NCBI RefSeq assembly: GCF_023343835.1
Contig: NC_064433.1
Location: 64,750,032 to 64,814,031 of the forward strand
Length of the DNA stretch: 64,000 nucleotides
Reading direction: 5' to 3'
From: Lagopus muta
Lineage: Eukaryota > Chordata > Aves > Galliformes > Phasianidae
This document shows positions 35,701 to 49,115 of this stretch, piece after piece. Every line of letters begins with the position of its first letter. Within the stretch, counting starts at the first letter, position 1. The position numbers were made by a program, and so were the translations under genes. A model generated the notes under the pieces. The model was not told the DNA's origin. It saw nothing but the letters and a program-made list of their open reading frames with translations, and did not search any database.

Positions 35701-38700
35701 ATTTTGTAACTAGATAAAATACAATGAGTTTAAAACAAAAACAACCTTTTAATTTACATACTAGTATGCTGCCGCAAAATCATTCCCTATGAATAGACTC
35801 TTCAAAGGTCTTTGAAGTGAATAATGATAAATTCAGTGGTGCATTTGGTTGAACTCCATGCTCTGCTTGTAGGCTTTGGGTAGTTTCTTCCTCCTCAATC
35901 TCTCATGGCAGCTTTCAAAATAATCTTGTTTTTTTTTTTAACATGTACTGTTAAAGTACACATGAAGATCTAGGCCTTTTGAAGAAAAAAAAGGCTTTAT
36001 TTATAGGATTGATTTTCTTAACTTATCAACCCCAAATGAGTACGTCATGCATGCTTATTGCTCCTGACCATGCATAAAATCCACAAGAATAAAAGGAAAA
36101 TGGAAGAATTCCTACCCATTCTTACGTACACATGGTTTTTGGTTGAGTCTGGCACTTGCTCATCTGCTGTTACCTGTCTGAAGGCAGACAAGTTTTGGAA
36201 CTGGATAAAATGAAGAAGCTGGCAGTGGTACAGCTGTGTCAGACAGCAGGCACAGCAGCTCTGAGTTCTGTTGTTTGCTGGCTGGACTTCCCTCTAGATA
36301 GGCTAATCTGTCCTGACTATGGAGCTCTGAGTCAAGGGGTAAGTAGGTCAGTCCTGTGGAGGTGGACTCTATTTTGGGGGAAAGGAACAGCAAAATTAAT
36401 CACAGATACATCTTCTCCAGCATACAATTCACAGAGATTAAATGTTCTACATTATAGCTACAGATAAGGTGAGTTTGGGGACATTTGCAGCACAGAGCCA
36501 GGAGCAGCTGCTTTCATTTTTACTGCCAATACCAAAAACCCTGGTGGTAAGGATATCTTGGTGAATTTCAACTTCATGAAATTATGGGCAACATAGATAA
36601 GACAATGGATGAGAGGAATGTACATGTATACATATAGGAAGCACAGACTGAATAGCATATATGGTATGATACATATAAACAGCATAAATATTACATAATT
36701 GTATGTACAATTAACTGTATGAAGAAAAGTTGTGCTTTGCCTCAGGCGTATGGGAAATTGATGGTAAAGCTAGAAATTGAACAAAACCTTATGTGTTATA
36801 TGGAAGTTCATTCTACTCTAACTGCAGCAAAAAGCTAAAGGAAGGTTTATTCCTGTATTAATTCTCATTTTTCAGGCAATGTTGCCCTTCTAAAGATATC
36901 CCTTCAAAAGATGGACCTTTTAAGACTGTCTGCAGATCTGGACTCCCTCAGATTAACTGAGGGCACACATTTCAAAGGGAAGTGGTGTTCATGGGGAATT
37001 CTCTGCCAGCAGCCCAGATCTCAGCCACAGAAGTAAAGGATAAGTAGTAAAGGAGTTTAAATTTCCTCAAGCTGCCTTCTGTTGTGCTTCAGCTTTGATC
37101 TGCCAGGATTACCTTGAGAGGTGGGAAAAGGAGTTAATTTTCCACTTTTACTTGACACTGCCCCTTTCTCTAGGGACTGCTGTTAGTGCCCTCTACCAGC
37201 TAGGTGAGCTGAATGCAGTGCCAGAACCCAAATTTCTGTGGTGTTGACTGATTTGAAGTGCTCTCAGATAAGAGAAGCATCTGATGATTGTCATCAGCTG
37301 CAGTATAGCTGTTAGCCAACTACAACCAGCGAGCAGTCTTTCTAGTCCAAACAATCTGTGATGTCACCTTCTTTATCTCGTCTTTTCCCATGGACCCCTT
37401 GTGGCCCAGCAGAGACTTGGTCATTAGGGATCGCCCTTGAAATAACCACCTAATTACCTCTTTGTCTTTTTCCAGGTGTGCTTAGGCGACTTATACTCTG
37501 CTTATAAAGTTAAATCAGTTGTCTTACCATGTTCTTTTATTCCCTTATATTTTGTCTTTGGAGTCATATTTAGCTTTTTTAAAAAAATACTGTTATCATA
37601 CACCACCCTTTGGTTCTGCTCTTGTAGCACTTGAACAAATGGATTCTCAGCCATGGTATAGGCTCATGACTTCTTCATTAATACAAATATTTGGTTACAG
37701 AGTACAGTCTCTCTGTTTTTAAACAACTGTCAAATGGGAGCTCTCATGTACTTTCACTGTTGTCAGCTGCTACAAAGGACAGAATAGCAGATGGTAAAAT
37801 GGACTAGAAAAAATGACTAACCATGACTTGAGCTCTACTTCTGTGTAAGCAGAAAGAGGGATCAGAAATAATCCTGTTCCTGCCTCCTGGCTCCATCTTT
37901 TTTACAAACCTACTGCCCCCAGTACCCTGGTTGTCTGCATGCTCAACACAGGATCAGGCTGGTCTCAGTGCTGTGGCAGGCGAACCAGCCTGGCTCGCAG
38001 TGGCTGTCATGGAAGGAGAGAGCTGGCAGAGGAGCATGAGCCAGGGTGTGTGTGACCTGGTAGTACCTCACTTTCAGAGATGCCTTGCTGAGGTTTGCTC
38101 CTTGACTGCAGTGTCCTGTAGTAGACACTCAGGTACCATGGTACCATGTGCTATTCATCTGTGTATTTACACCTCAGAACATCAGACATACATTGCAGAC
38201 TGTGCCTCAAGCAATATAAAGGATGAAAACAGAGATATATTTTTTTCATCTGTGGCAGGAAGCCCATCTGCCCATCAGAGCTAAAAGCCCAGGCAGTCAG
38301 ATGATCACAACTATCTTTGAACTTATATAGGTATTTGTGATAACCTCCAGGACTTTCAGTGTGCCTTGACTCTCATAGCAATATGCATTCAGATCAAGAA
38401 CATCTTTAAATCAAGTGTGTAAAAAGCCAAATACAGCTTCTCCACCAGAACCAAATCCTTTTGGCAGAGACCAGCCAAGCCTAGCACGGTCTGTGCTTGG
38501 GGTAAGCTTCCTTAGCTCTGCTCCCAAGACCCAGAGGGCAGATAAAATAGCATCATGGCAATTCCTAATAAATGCAATGAGTCAGTTCCTGTTAATGATG
38601 AGACCCATGTGAGCCTGAGTGAGATCATTATCACTGATTTCCATTTTCATTGCTCTTGCTGGTGATTTAAGAAAAGGGGATATCTTCATTTTATTGTTGT

Positions 38701-41700
38701 TGTTTTTGTTTTTTAAGCTGTTGTCCTAGGGAAATAGGACTTAAACAGTGATGATCTTTGCTTCTCTCTTCCTTTTCCCTCTCAGGAATTTTCATGCGCA
38801 TTAACAAGGTTTAGTAGAAAGACAGCAATTTCAAAGTTGCTATGTTCATCCAAGCTCCATGAAAATGGGTGACTGGATGGGAGAAACAGGCCTTGTTAGT
38901 GCTGTGAAGGTCAGAAAGGCAACCCTCTATTAGTCACCAGAGAATCCACACCTCCTGATGGCAGAAAAACCTTCAGAGTTTGCATGTTATTAGATGTCAT
39001 CTACAGAGATACATCCATTGGAAACAAAAAATAATCTTGCTGCTATCAGAAAAAAAAAAAAAGAAGAAGAAGGAAAAAAAAGCCCTAATTTTTAATTGTA
39101 TGAAATCCGTCCTATAACAGAAATATCTGTATTTTGCTCTGTAGGTTCATATGCTCCCATTTCTCTGTACACATTAAGATCTAAGGTACTCACTAGTGGG
39201 AAATATGTATTATCTCCCACAGGACTACAGTTTCTCCTTCAGTACTAACATATTAAAACTAGACTTCTTAAACATTCATATTAATTAGTCTGTAAGGAAC
39301 CATTATCAAAATATGGTGTGAATACATAATTATGAGGGTGTGTTGTCTGGCAGGAAAATGAGACTCTTATCCTGCCTCCTCCAAAGTAAATGGCAGCTTC
39401 ACTGCTAATTTTGTTGTAAGCATTAATGAGCCCTAAGGCAGCAGAAACAGGAGATGTTTTCCCCTTCCTGCCTCTCTGGAAGCACTGTCCCACCCTTGCT
39501 GAGAAAGCACTTCGCTCCTCCTGGGAGGAGAGATGGAAAGAGAAGTATTTGGAGGCTGTTATCAATATTCATGTACAGCTGGAACTCACAGGCCCCATTC
39601 CCTGCTGAAATGCACCCCTCACTTCAGCAGGTCTCAACCTGCTGAGGCCAGACCTCCTCAGCGGTCCTCAGGCCAGACTGGAGCTGGATGTGCTCACTTG
39701 AGGTGCATCTTGTTTTCGAAGCCACAGACTCTTCTCCAGCATAATGGTTGCTTCCATCACCTCTCCTGTGGCCTGTGAGATGAGTAGGAGACCACTTCAG
39801 CTTAGGCTGAAACTTCTGGGCAGTCCCAGAAGTTCAGACTGTGCCATTTTGCTGGGCTTACAACAGGCAAAACATCACTTGTCACAGGTTAGTGCAGTGC
39901 CGGCACATAGAAGATGCAGCAAGCAACGTGTTAACTTTCAAATAGCAAGCCCACAGTTCATCTCAGATTAAGATCTCTTCTTATTTGGATTTTCTTGTTT
40001 GTTTATTTTCCCTTAGGTAAAAAATAACATAGTCTAGGAGATGCAGCATGGGACTGGAAAACTGCAAAGAGATTTTAGATCTTTTCTGTCATTTATCTGT
40101 TTGCAGCTTTGGGAGAACATTAAGATATTATTTCTCCAGCCCCAACTACTGCCTTGTCTATAATTTGCTGGAAAAGCTTTCACTCCTGTTTCCTGTCCCC
40201 AGGTTTTCCTTCTAGTTGACTTAGCCACATGAAAAAACAATGGGTTTTGCTAGCACAGGAACATCTCCCCCATGTAGCCAGCATTTCTTTCTGTCCTGCA
40301 GCTCCCGTGTTTCCCATTCAAAGTAGCAAAGTTGCACTGCAATGGGAGGAGCAAAGGCAGAAGGTGGACTTGTTCCCAGATGCTGTTTTGCTGCTCTATC
40401 TGAGTGCTGTTGGTAGCAAGTGCCAATAGAGTTTGCAGTATGTCCAAAAACCTGGGTGCTCCATCTCCCAACTGCTGCCCCGCTGCTTTGCAGAAAGATG
40501 CTCTGGCAAGAATCTCAAAGTTGATTACATTTAGCATGTACTCTGTGCTGACCTAACTGGACCAGCATGCTTAAAATCATCATCAGAAGTTTTTCAGTCT
40601 TGAGGCATTACTGACTACTGTTGCAAGGCAGGCAGCCTTGGGGATGAAAGTTCCATGTAGTTGTGTAATTGTGTATTTAATTGTGTACATAATCTTGACG
40701 GGGGCAGTACAGACCTCCCTTGAATGCTTTGCTTAACAAGTTCTCACAGTGATCAACATCAATGACCCTGGTGGTTGTTGGACAGTAGAGGCTGGATTGG
40801 AAAACTGTGGTTTTTTTTTTTTTTTACCAGACCATCATTGCATATCATTAATAGTGAAGGACATTTGTTATTTTAAGAAAGCTGAGTGTGCAGCAGGGTT
40901 TTCCACAGGGCGTGCTGTGGAATTTTCTCTGCATTTGCAATGAGTTTTTAGAACACCCTTGTAACACAGGGGCTTAACTTGTCTTTTTTTGCACCTAAGT
41001 TACCTATGAAAACTTACTTGTCCTTTAGTCGCCAGTCACTAAAGCTGAACTGCACTTTTGAGCAAGTGGAGAGAAAGAATCTATATCTAGTCAGCAGCCT
41101 CTTAACACTCGAGTATCACCCCTTTTTCATTAGAATTTACTACACTTGAACATTTTGTTGGCTTTTAGGAGAGTGAGAAGTTGGAATATGTTAGGAGTTG
41201 AGGGAAAAGCTTATTTTCACCCTCTGTCTAAATGTTATATATCCTTGGGATAGAAGTCTCCTGAAACTCCCAGTGCCAAGAGTTCGGTTGAGATGTACAT
41301 AGCCAGAAGCAAATTCTCAAACATGGGCTGCATTCACCAGCTTTCCCTTTACCAAGCAATATTATTTCTGTGAAATTAAACAGCTAACAGTGCCTACAAA
41401 ATGAACATTTCCTAATCAAATGCAGTGAAGTCAGGACTGCATGTTGATGTGCTCAATAAAGTGCTTAAACTTGGGACCTAGCACAGGATTTGACTATGGC
41501 AGTGATTATTTAACTAGAAAATGTCATTAAAGCTGCAAGTGGAGCAGGCTGCTATACTGACTGTACCTAGCCACTAGAGAGAGACATTATCCCATGTAGT
41601 AAACTGCAGTGTTTCACTCTGAACGTCCAGGGACCTCTTCTCAGAGTTAAATATCCTGTTCCTCTGGAGTGGATGACACACTGACTATGGGAAGGCTGCG

Positions 41701-42899
41701 GCTGGGAGCTCGCTGTATGTGTGTGTACAAGGAGGTCATTCTGAAACACCCTAACGGCGACAGAGTAGAGAAGGTGTTAAATACACATCTAGGTATTTTT
41801 CAGTCAAATCAGCTCACACCTGAGGTGAGATGAGGAAGGAGCAAGTTAACTTGTTCTTTGAAGGAGCAGGCAGTACAGCTGCGCTGTAAGTGCAGCTAGC
41901 TTCTTGCAGCACAACACTCAGGCACATAACAGAGTTCTCAGGTTTTATAGACAGACCAATAGCCAGAGCTTGTAAAACATGCACTGAGCTTGCTTAAGTC
42001 TATATAGTTCTGCACACGTTGTTGTAGATCCTTCAGCACCAGAGGTGCTCTATGGTGTTTGCTGAAAATAAGTAATGCTGGCCTTGCTTTGACCAGATAT
42101 GTTATCAACCTTGCTTTCTCTTCTGGATGTTGCCTGCCCTCTTCCACATGTAAACAGGGTGGATTGCAGCTGGCTGGGCACAGTGCCTTTTGCACTTACA
42201 CACCTGTTTTTCTCACCTCTTCAGGTGCTGGCACCAGCTTTGTGTGGCTCCTGTGTTGATAGCTGTTTTGTGATGGCTGCGTGGAGCTTTGCTGTGCTGT
42301 GGGCCACAGGCTGTGTATCTGCTCTGGTGAGCAAGTCCTCAACATGGGCTGCCCAGCCCTGAGACCAGCAGGTGTTCATCCGATCAGAAACTGGGCAGAG
42401 AACTGGGCAGGCTGGAAATTCACAGGAATCAATAGCGGAAATGTTCATAAAACTAACGCTATGTTCAGGTAGCTGATAAATGTCTGCTGCAGACTCGGAT
42501 AATGCCCGGAGGTCAAAAGCAGCACATTTGTTTGTAAAGTCTGCCAAAACATTCAAGCTTCCAAGCACAGGAAAATGTAGTTGAAATAGTGGGCATGGCT
42601 ACTGGTGGCAAATGTAGGAAGTCTGCTCATGCAAAGAATGCATCTGGGTACAAAAAGGGCCCGTCCTGTGCACAGGCAGGATAGCGCCTGATGCAGAGTG
42701 GACTTGGGTCTTTAACCTCAGTAATTTTCTGCCATTGGGTGCCAGCTTTGATTCTGAGAAGGAATTCCTTGAGAGGGCAGCAAGCACTGCCTCCTTGATT
42801 TGATCTTTGAGTGCTGAGCAAGGATCTGAGAGTAGGATCAAGTGGTGGTTGTTTCCCACATGATTAGTTTTATTTTAATGTGAGGCAATGAGTGACACC
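29701..42899. other. long intergenic desert, no gene seen
   Basis: About 13 kb without a family-recognisable frame or transposon. It contains a 15-bp repeat (30781-30795 and 30802-30816), an A/AAG-rich run at about 39050-39080, T-runs at about 34720, 35930 and 40811-40825, and a CTCF-like site at 37185. Many short frames exist, but none shows a domain or exon-like boundaries I would defend. Confidence 0.5.
37185..37199 (-). promoter_or_regulatory. CTCF-like motif
   Basis: Plus strand AGTGCCCTCTACCAG; on the minus strand this is CTGGTAGAGGGCACT, matching the CTCF consensus at about 13 of 15 positions. It faces the plus-strand motif at 13936, i.e. a convergent pair, if both are used. Confidence 0.4.
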
Positions 42900-43110
42900 A
42901 GCAAGGTATGAGCTTTTGTGCATGCTATTTAAAAGTCATTAAGAAATTACACAGTTCTGCTTTTTGCTGAACATTTAAACACTAGATAACAGGCATTTGA
43001 TTTATGACTTCTAATTAGATTATTTTGTATCAGTTCTTCAACTTTTAGCTAGAGTTATATTAACATAAGCTCTATTTATTTGCACCTGTACTTCCTCTTA
43101 AATTCTCAAA
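42900..43110. other. candidate conserved noncoding element
   Basis: AT-rich, repeat-free, with words such as TTCTAATTAGATTATTTTG and TTATTTGCACC that are typical of enhancer-like deserts. Compositional call only. Confidence 0.22.
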
Positions 43111-45354
43111 ATAGAGATTCACATGTGAAAATCCCACTGCTTCACAGACTGCCTTGAAAATCTGAGTAGTAGCACTTCACTGCTATGAAGGTACAGATTC
43201 AGCTAAATGCAAACATTCACAGAGAAGTCTCAGCTATGGGTTTCCACTAGGACTTAACTAGGTGTGTGTTGAAAGTGATTATTCTTTTTTTTTTTTGTCT
43301 TGCAAATTAGCAAGCATTCAACTGAGAGAAGTCCTCAATCATCATGCAGATAATAAACTGTAAAATCCCCTTTTTTCTTCGTTTTATAAAACAGCACACC
43401 CTTTAGCACATCTTCAGAATTAATCAGTTTTAAGGTTTGATTACGGTAAGGCGCTGTAATCTGCTGCAGCATTAAAACATTAAAATGAAACCTCTTAAAC
43501 CTCCCCCTCTTTTGAAAAGCTAACCAAGCGTTGTTGCAGGCAGGACTGCTGGGGGTGTTTCCTGGCCAGATGTGCTGATTCTGAGAAACTTTTCTAGAAT
43601 TTGGCACCATACTTTCTAGCATCTTAAACTGTTTCACACTTCTACTTTTACCACGTTTTCTGACTACTGGAAAATTACCTATAAACGTGAATGTTTAAAT
43701 TAAAAAAACAACAACAACAACACACCACCCGTGTTATATATATGTATCACACGGATGGTGCAGACAGCACTCCAAAACCATGGAAATCAGTAGAGTTTTG
43801 ACATTATGCACTGAGTGAAGAATGTAGAATTACATATACAAAACTACCATCTTGACTGCTGATATTAATCTCCCAAGATGAGAAAACAATTCTGAACAAA
43901 TGTAAAAGAGAAATGCTACCCTCAGCTTATGTGAGAACAGAAAATGTACAGGATGGATTTTCAGCAGAGAGAAACGTTTTCTGCTTCTCCTCAGCCTTTG
44001 GAACATGGAAGAGGACATGGCTTTCTGCTTCCCCATCTAGGCAGTTGTCCAGCTCTAGGCCGTATTTCCATTTCCATTTTCAGTATGCATCCGTCATCCC
44101 ACCCTAAAACTCAGTAGGTCTGTACTGTAATGCAAAGGGAAAGGGAGGAGGTTCAGGAGCTTTCTGAAGATTTGAAGAGCTAAGCTGCGAGGGCACTTCA
44201 GTTTTCTCATTGTGAAAGAAGCCTGTGACAAAGTTCCAGCATTTCTGTCTACCAGCTAAATCTAGCTTCATTACAGACATGCATAGGCACTACATAATTA
44301 ACCTGACTGGCAGAGTGGTCTTTGACAATCTACTTTTTGCCAAATGAAAGAAAAAATACATTTTTGAGCCCTCATCAAAATACAAATGACATCTTTTGGA
44401 CCTTCAGGCACTTTTCCGGAGCGTGCTTAAAAAGTGACTGCCTGTTTTCATTTAGCTATGGAAGTGACAAAATATTGAAAGAGCAGCTGTCTTGGCAACA
44501 CGGACTCCTGCCCAGGACAAGAAGCACACATGAGTAAGCAGCCACTGCTCTGTGTACTCAGGGCAGTTTTCATCCGCGTGCCAAGGAGGGGATGCTGGGA
44601 ACTGAGGTGGCCAGTGCTGTGTGCTTATACACTCATGCTGTGTATATATACTTAATCAATTTCCTTTGCTGCTGAGTGTGCACTTCACCTTTGAGGAACT
44701 CTGAGGGTAAGCATTTTCACTGTTTTGAAGATGGGGAAATTGAGATGGGAGAACGTCAGGGGCTTGCCTGAAGAGGGAAATCCTGGTTAGACCAGGACAA
44801 TGCTTACAGGCCTATGCTCACACTGTGCCAGCGCAGCACTGTGCAACACAAACACATTTCAGCTCATTCCCCTTTGGGGAGGGGAACAAGATCATCCAAA
44901 CGAACAAGCAAATTGTCCCATTTCCCAGAACGGGAGTGCATACCATTAAGAGATCTGTCATAAAACAGAAAGGTAGGCTAGGCTTGTACCTGTCATCCTT
45001 TTTTTTCCTTTCTGTTAATTATGTTGTTTCAGAACCCACTTTCTAAAGAACTTCCTTACTGAAGTGGCTGTTTGTTAAAAGGAAACTTCTTAGGGTGGCA
45101 CAGCTGAATTGTGTTCTTGTTGAAGTAGAACAGGATGCTTGGCCCGAACCTGATTTCCTTCATTTCACTGTGTTCTGTTACCAGCACTTTCCTGCCTCCT
45201 GCACTACAAAGACAGCGACACTGCATCTCTTCCAGCACGAGGCTCTCGCAGGGATGCGCGATCAAGGAGATTTTCCTTTATCAGGCACAGAGGGAGTGGG
45301 GATGCCCGTAGCTCACCGTGGGCAATTCTTTTGAGGCACAGTTTTTCCCTTTTC
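43111..45354. other. intergenic, no gene seen
   Basis: T-run near 43285-43297 and an (AAC)n run at about 43706-43723. No recognised transposon or coding signature. Confidence 0.5.
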
Positions 45355-45367
45355 CCACTAGAGGGGG
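45355..45367 (+). promoter_or_regulatory. CTCF-like core motif
   Basis: CCACTAGAGGGGG is a very close match to the CTCF core CCACTAGRGGGCG. It sits in a small GC-richer pocket (about 45240-45420) directly before an AT-rich CNE-like block. Confidence 0.48.
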
Positions 45368-45419
45368 TTACACGTTCTGACTCCGAGCGCTACGACAGCC
45401 CCGGATAAGATAGAGCTGC

Positions 45420-45790
45420 CTCTTGCCCACCTATATTTTTTAGCTGATAGTTACCTCATAAATACAATAATGAGCTGGCAGCACTAGGACTCGAGACCTT
45501 AATAACCATTAAAGAAATCTTTAATTACAAGGAAATTAGAGAGGTGTCTGTTAAGTGCTTGAATTTGCAACCTTCTGTCCACAAAAAAGAAATCCGAATG
45601 CTTGCCTGAATCATAGCTAACTTCCCACACACTGCTTATAAGCTATATCTTGTTTATTTCTGCATACATTACTCTCAGTAAATGATTAGATTTGTCACCC
45701 ATGACCCACTATGCTGTTTGCAATTATTTCTTATATTAAATTAATCACTATATATTTACTTTGAGAAATTATGTATATCGATGCACGCGT
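45420..45790. other. candidate conserved noncoding element
   Basis: Dense TAAT/ATTA cores (for example CTTTAATTACAAGGAAATTAG, AAATTAATCACTATATATTT) and TTTGCAATTATTT, with no repeats. The block follows the CTCF-like site immediately. Resembles a developmental enhancer by composition only. Confidence 0.33.
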
Positions 45791-47948
45791 GTGTACAAGT
45801 GCACGTGAACACATGAACTCTCCTAACTGCCTCTACTCGTGTATGGCAAATTGGAAATAAGTGAAGTAACTGCGTTCAAGCCAGAGGAGCTGTGCTGATG
45901 GGAGACTATCAAAAAGAGTGGGGGAAAACCGCTATGCAAAGTTTGATTTCCTATTTTAACCATTTCTGCTAACTTTCTGAATTTTGGGGGTATGGGAAGT
46001 CTAATCTCCATCAGCAGAGGTGCGAACACTTCTATGTTTTGAGGTCTCTGAGGTGGATTGTACTTGCTTTGCTTCTTCCACCTCCCTTGTCTGGGTGGAG
46101 TACAGTATAGTTCAATAGAGATTCTTGCAGCACAGACTGTCCTTGTACCTTTGGGGCTCTGTGTGGTAGTAATACTTCCCAGACAACTACTTAGCAGAGT
46201 CAGATCCTTCGTGAAATATTTACTTGGTGAAAATAATTCCCATGGCTTGTGGCGTTTTCAAGGGTAATGTAAAGCCTTTCTCTTATGCAGTGAGTTTAAA
46301 TTTGTAGTAGCTAATTTTCAAGGAAAACGAAAGCTTTCACTATCTATATAGAAACAGAACTTCCTGCTGTTTGGGTCCCTTCGTTTTTTTGGGTTTCTTT
46401 TTTTTTTGCTTGTTTGCGTGTGTGGTTTTTGTTTGTTTTGTTTGTAAGAATTTCTATCTCTAGTTTCCATCTGATCTTCAAAATTTGTCGCTCTCTTGGC
46501 TTTCTGCTCTGCGCTGTGTTTTGCCTTTCATTGCAAGGGTTTCTCCATCTTTTCTGGTCGTCATTAATTCTCAGCAGAACACATCCCCAACAACTTTCAA
46601 GCTGGAGTTGAATTTACAGATCCATTGTGTCTGAGTTCAAATTGAGACAGAAATACTCACTTCTAATCTGTTAGATTTCTGAGGTGCTAATTACTTTACC
46701 ACCTTGCATTTGCCTCCCAGTGCAAATTGGCAACCTGAATGCTATGAGGAAGTCTTTTAATAATCTTTTAAGAAAATTATATGGAGTAATTTATTTCTGC
46801 AGTGAGCAACTTGATTGAGGAGGGGATCACTGGGGCCCAGACAGTTGTGACAGTGGGGATTTCCAGCCATGAGCACTTCAGCTGGACAACAAACCAGAAT
46901 TGTACATATTCGCAACACAGCGTTAAATAATCTTGTGCATTTCTGTACTTTTGTCTGTAAGTATAGTGTTCTTTATCCACGTATATAAAAGGAGGTAGAC
47001 TGGAGCTTCCAATATGTACACATTTGACATCCTATCTTGACTTTTTGATTCTTTTCCTTGCCCTGCTTATAATAAATTCAGGGACACTGTGTTTTACGTA
47101 AGCACTGTGGATGATGATCTCAGTTACACCTTGTTGCAAAAAAGCAAGGCAAGATGGGAGGAAAGCAGTGCTGCATTGAAAGAAACCACCCCGTACCTTC
47201 ATGGAATGTGTACACAAACCCTTACTGGCACGCAAATGAAATGTGTTTTTTGAATTATTACATTGTTTTGTCTTCTGGGCTGCCTGGAGTTCTTCCAAGT
47301 GCAGCTGACAAAGGATTGAAGAAAGGATTCAAAACATCATGGGGAAAAAAAGTCTTTGCTACGGACTAGAATGGCTTCTGGTGTGTTGCCAGGTACGCAG
47401 GGGAGGGTGTGCCAAGCTAATGCAGTGGCAGCAGTGAGCCCCACACAGATGCCACACAGTCCTCTCTACCCAAACTGGGGAGGCTGAGCAAGGTGCAACA
47501 GAGCAACAGGCTGGGGAGGAGGCAGCAGCGTCCCTTCTGTGCAATGCTTTGTGTGCGCAGTTTGAGACTTTTCCTCGTGTTTTCTCTTGGTTGCTTCTGC
47601 TTGCCTTCCTCCCCTCTGCTGCCAACCAAAAATACGGTTAATCATGAAGAGAAAGATTTGTCCAGTTAGACATCAGTAAACCATCTGGACTTACAGACAG
47701 CAGACGGATAGCTGTACCAAGTAGAACTGATTTTCTTTCTTTACATAGACAGAAGAACCTCAGTAGTGAACTGGCTTGCCTCCAGAAATCAAACCGACCC
47801 AAACAGTGATAATACCCACAGAGCCCTGCTTTTCATACCACCATATCCAGGTTTGTGATTTTGATCATATCTTCAGTTCAAGTTCTGTATCGGGTTGCTT
47901 TCACTTTGGGAATCAATGAAGGTCGCTCTGGGCAGCTCTAATTGTAGG

Positions 47949-48022
47949 TTTCATTGTACAGATACAAGTATTCAGTGGCTGCAGCTTTCATTGTATAGAT
48001 AGAAGTGTTCAATGGCTGCTCC
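47949..48022. repeat. two-copy 37-bp tandem repeat
   Basis: Units 47949-47985 and 47986-48022 both begin TTTCATTGTA and share the AAGT-TTCA-TGGCTGC pattern, with about seven substitutions. An old local duplication. Confidence 0.85.
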
Positions 48023-49091
48023 CACACGGAAACACATAGTTTAACTAAAATTATTTTAACAGTACCTGAACCTTAAAGCCCCTTGGCTGTTCTTTTATAG
48101 ACATTTTAGCTGGTTTTGTCAGAAAGGGTGTGTTAATGATAAAGCAAAATACCACATGATCATGCGTGTGCTTACTTTCCTTCCTCGAAGCTTATGAACC
48201 TTTCATTAAAAAAAGAAACCAGACAGATATACTTTGTCTCTCAGTCTCTCAGTCTCACAAGGACTCGACCTGTGGACTGAGTTTATAGTGGGTACAGTTT
48301 ACCCGTGTACTGCCTCCAGCAGCCACCGCCGCTTCCTACCTAGAAGCTTCTCAGTTGCATTGAGCACGTGGAACAAGTGAGGAGATGCACAAGCATGTGG
48401 AAAGCCCAGCTGCCACCCTGCCAGGTGACAGCCCTAACTGTGGACATGTGGCATTTTCACATGCCCCCACCAGCCTCCTGAACAGGCTTCTTGGGAGAAC
48501 TACCCCCACCAGCATTACGAGTACCAGTGGCCAATACGTGAGGAAGGCCCATGAGCACTTCTAGCTGCTGTCCATCAGACCCCACTGATCTCAGCTACCA
48601 GAATGATAATAATTTTCAACCAGTGATATTTTTCATGAACGCTACAGTTTGAGAGGAGCATATTTTCTGATCTGCTGTCCTTCTCTCCCCTATCTGCCAT
48701 AAGATGATTATAATCAATTGGCACTCATACAGCACATTTGCTAACCAGCCAAGGATCTTTAAAATAGCTTTACCTACTTCTGTTCTCCTTTTTCGAAGCA
48801 GGGAAGTTGAAGATGGGGGAGCTGACAAGCCTCTCTCCAGGTCACATGGGAATCAGTGATAGAGATGCATCTATCCTATCCTAGATGAATCCTGAACTGG
48901 TTAGTTTCATGTGCTGGGTTTTCCTCTGTGCTTAACTTAAGCACTTTCTCTCCTCCCATTTCTGTCTGACATCTTTTACCAGATATTTGCTAATCTCAGG
49001 ATTATGCAGGGAGCATATTTTCAGTCATAGGATGCTCACATGCTTCCCAACAGGGAGAACGCAAGCACTCTGTTGCATGCTTGTTGCTGAT

Positions 49092-49115
49092 ACACTCACA
49101 CACACACACACACAC
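49092..49115. repeat. (CA)n microsatellite
   Basis: About eleven CA/AC dinucleotides, nearly pure. Potentially length-polymorphic. Confidence 0.9.

Noticed and set aside
38137..38152. Repeated GGTACCAT
   Set aside because: Too short to be more than chance.
42221..42568. 115-codon minus frame
   Set aside because: No recognisable family, and overlapping plus frames are similarly open.
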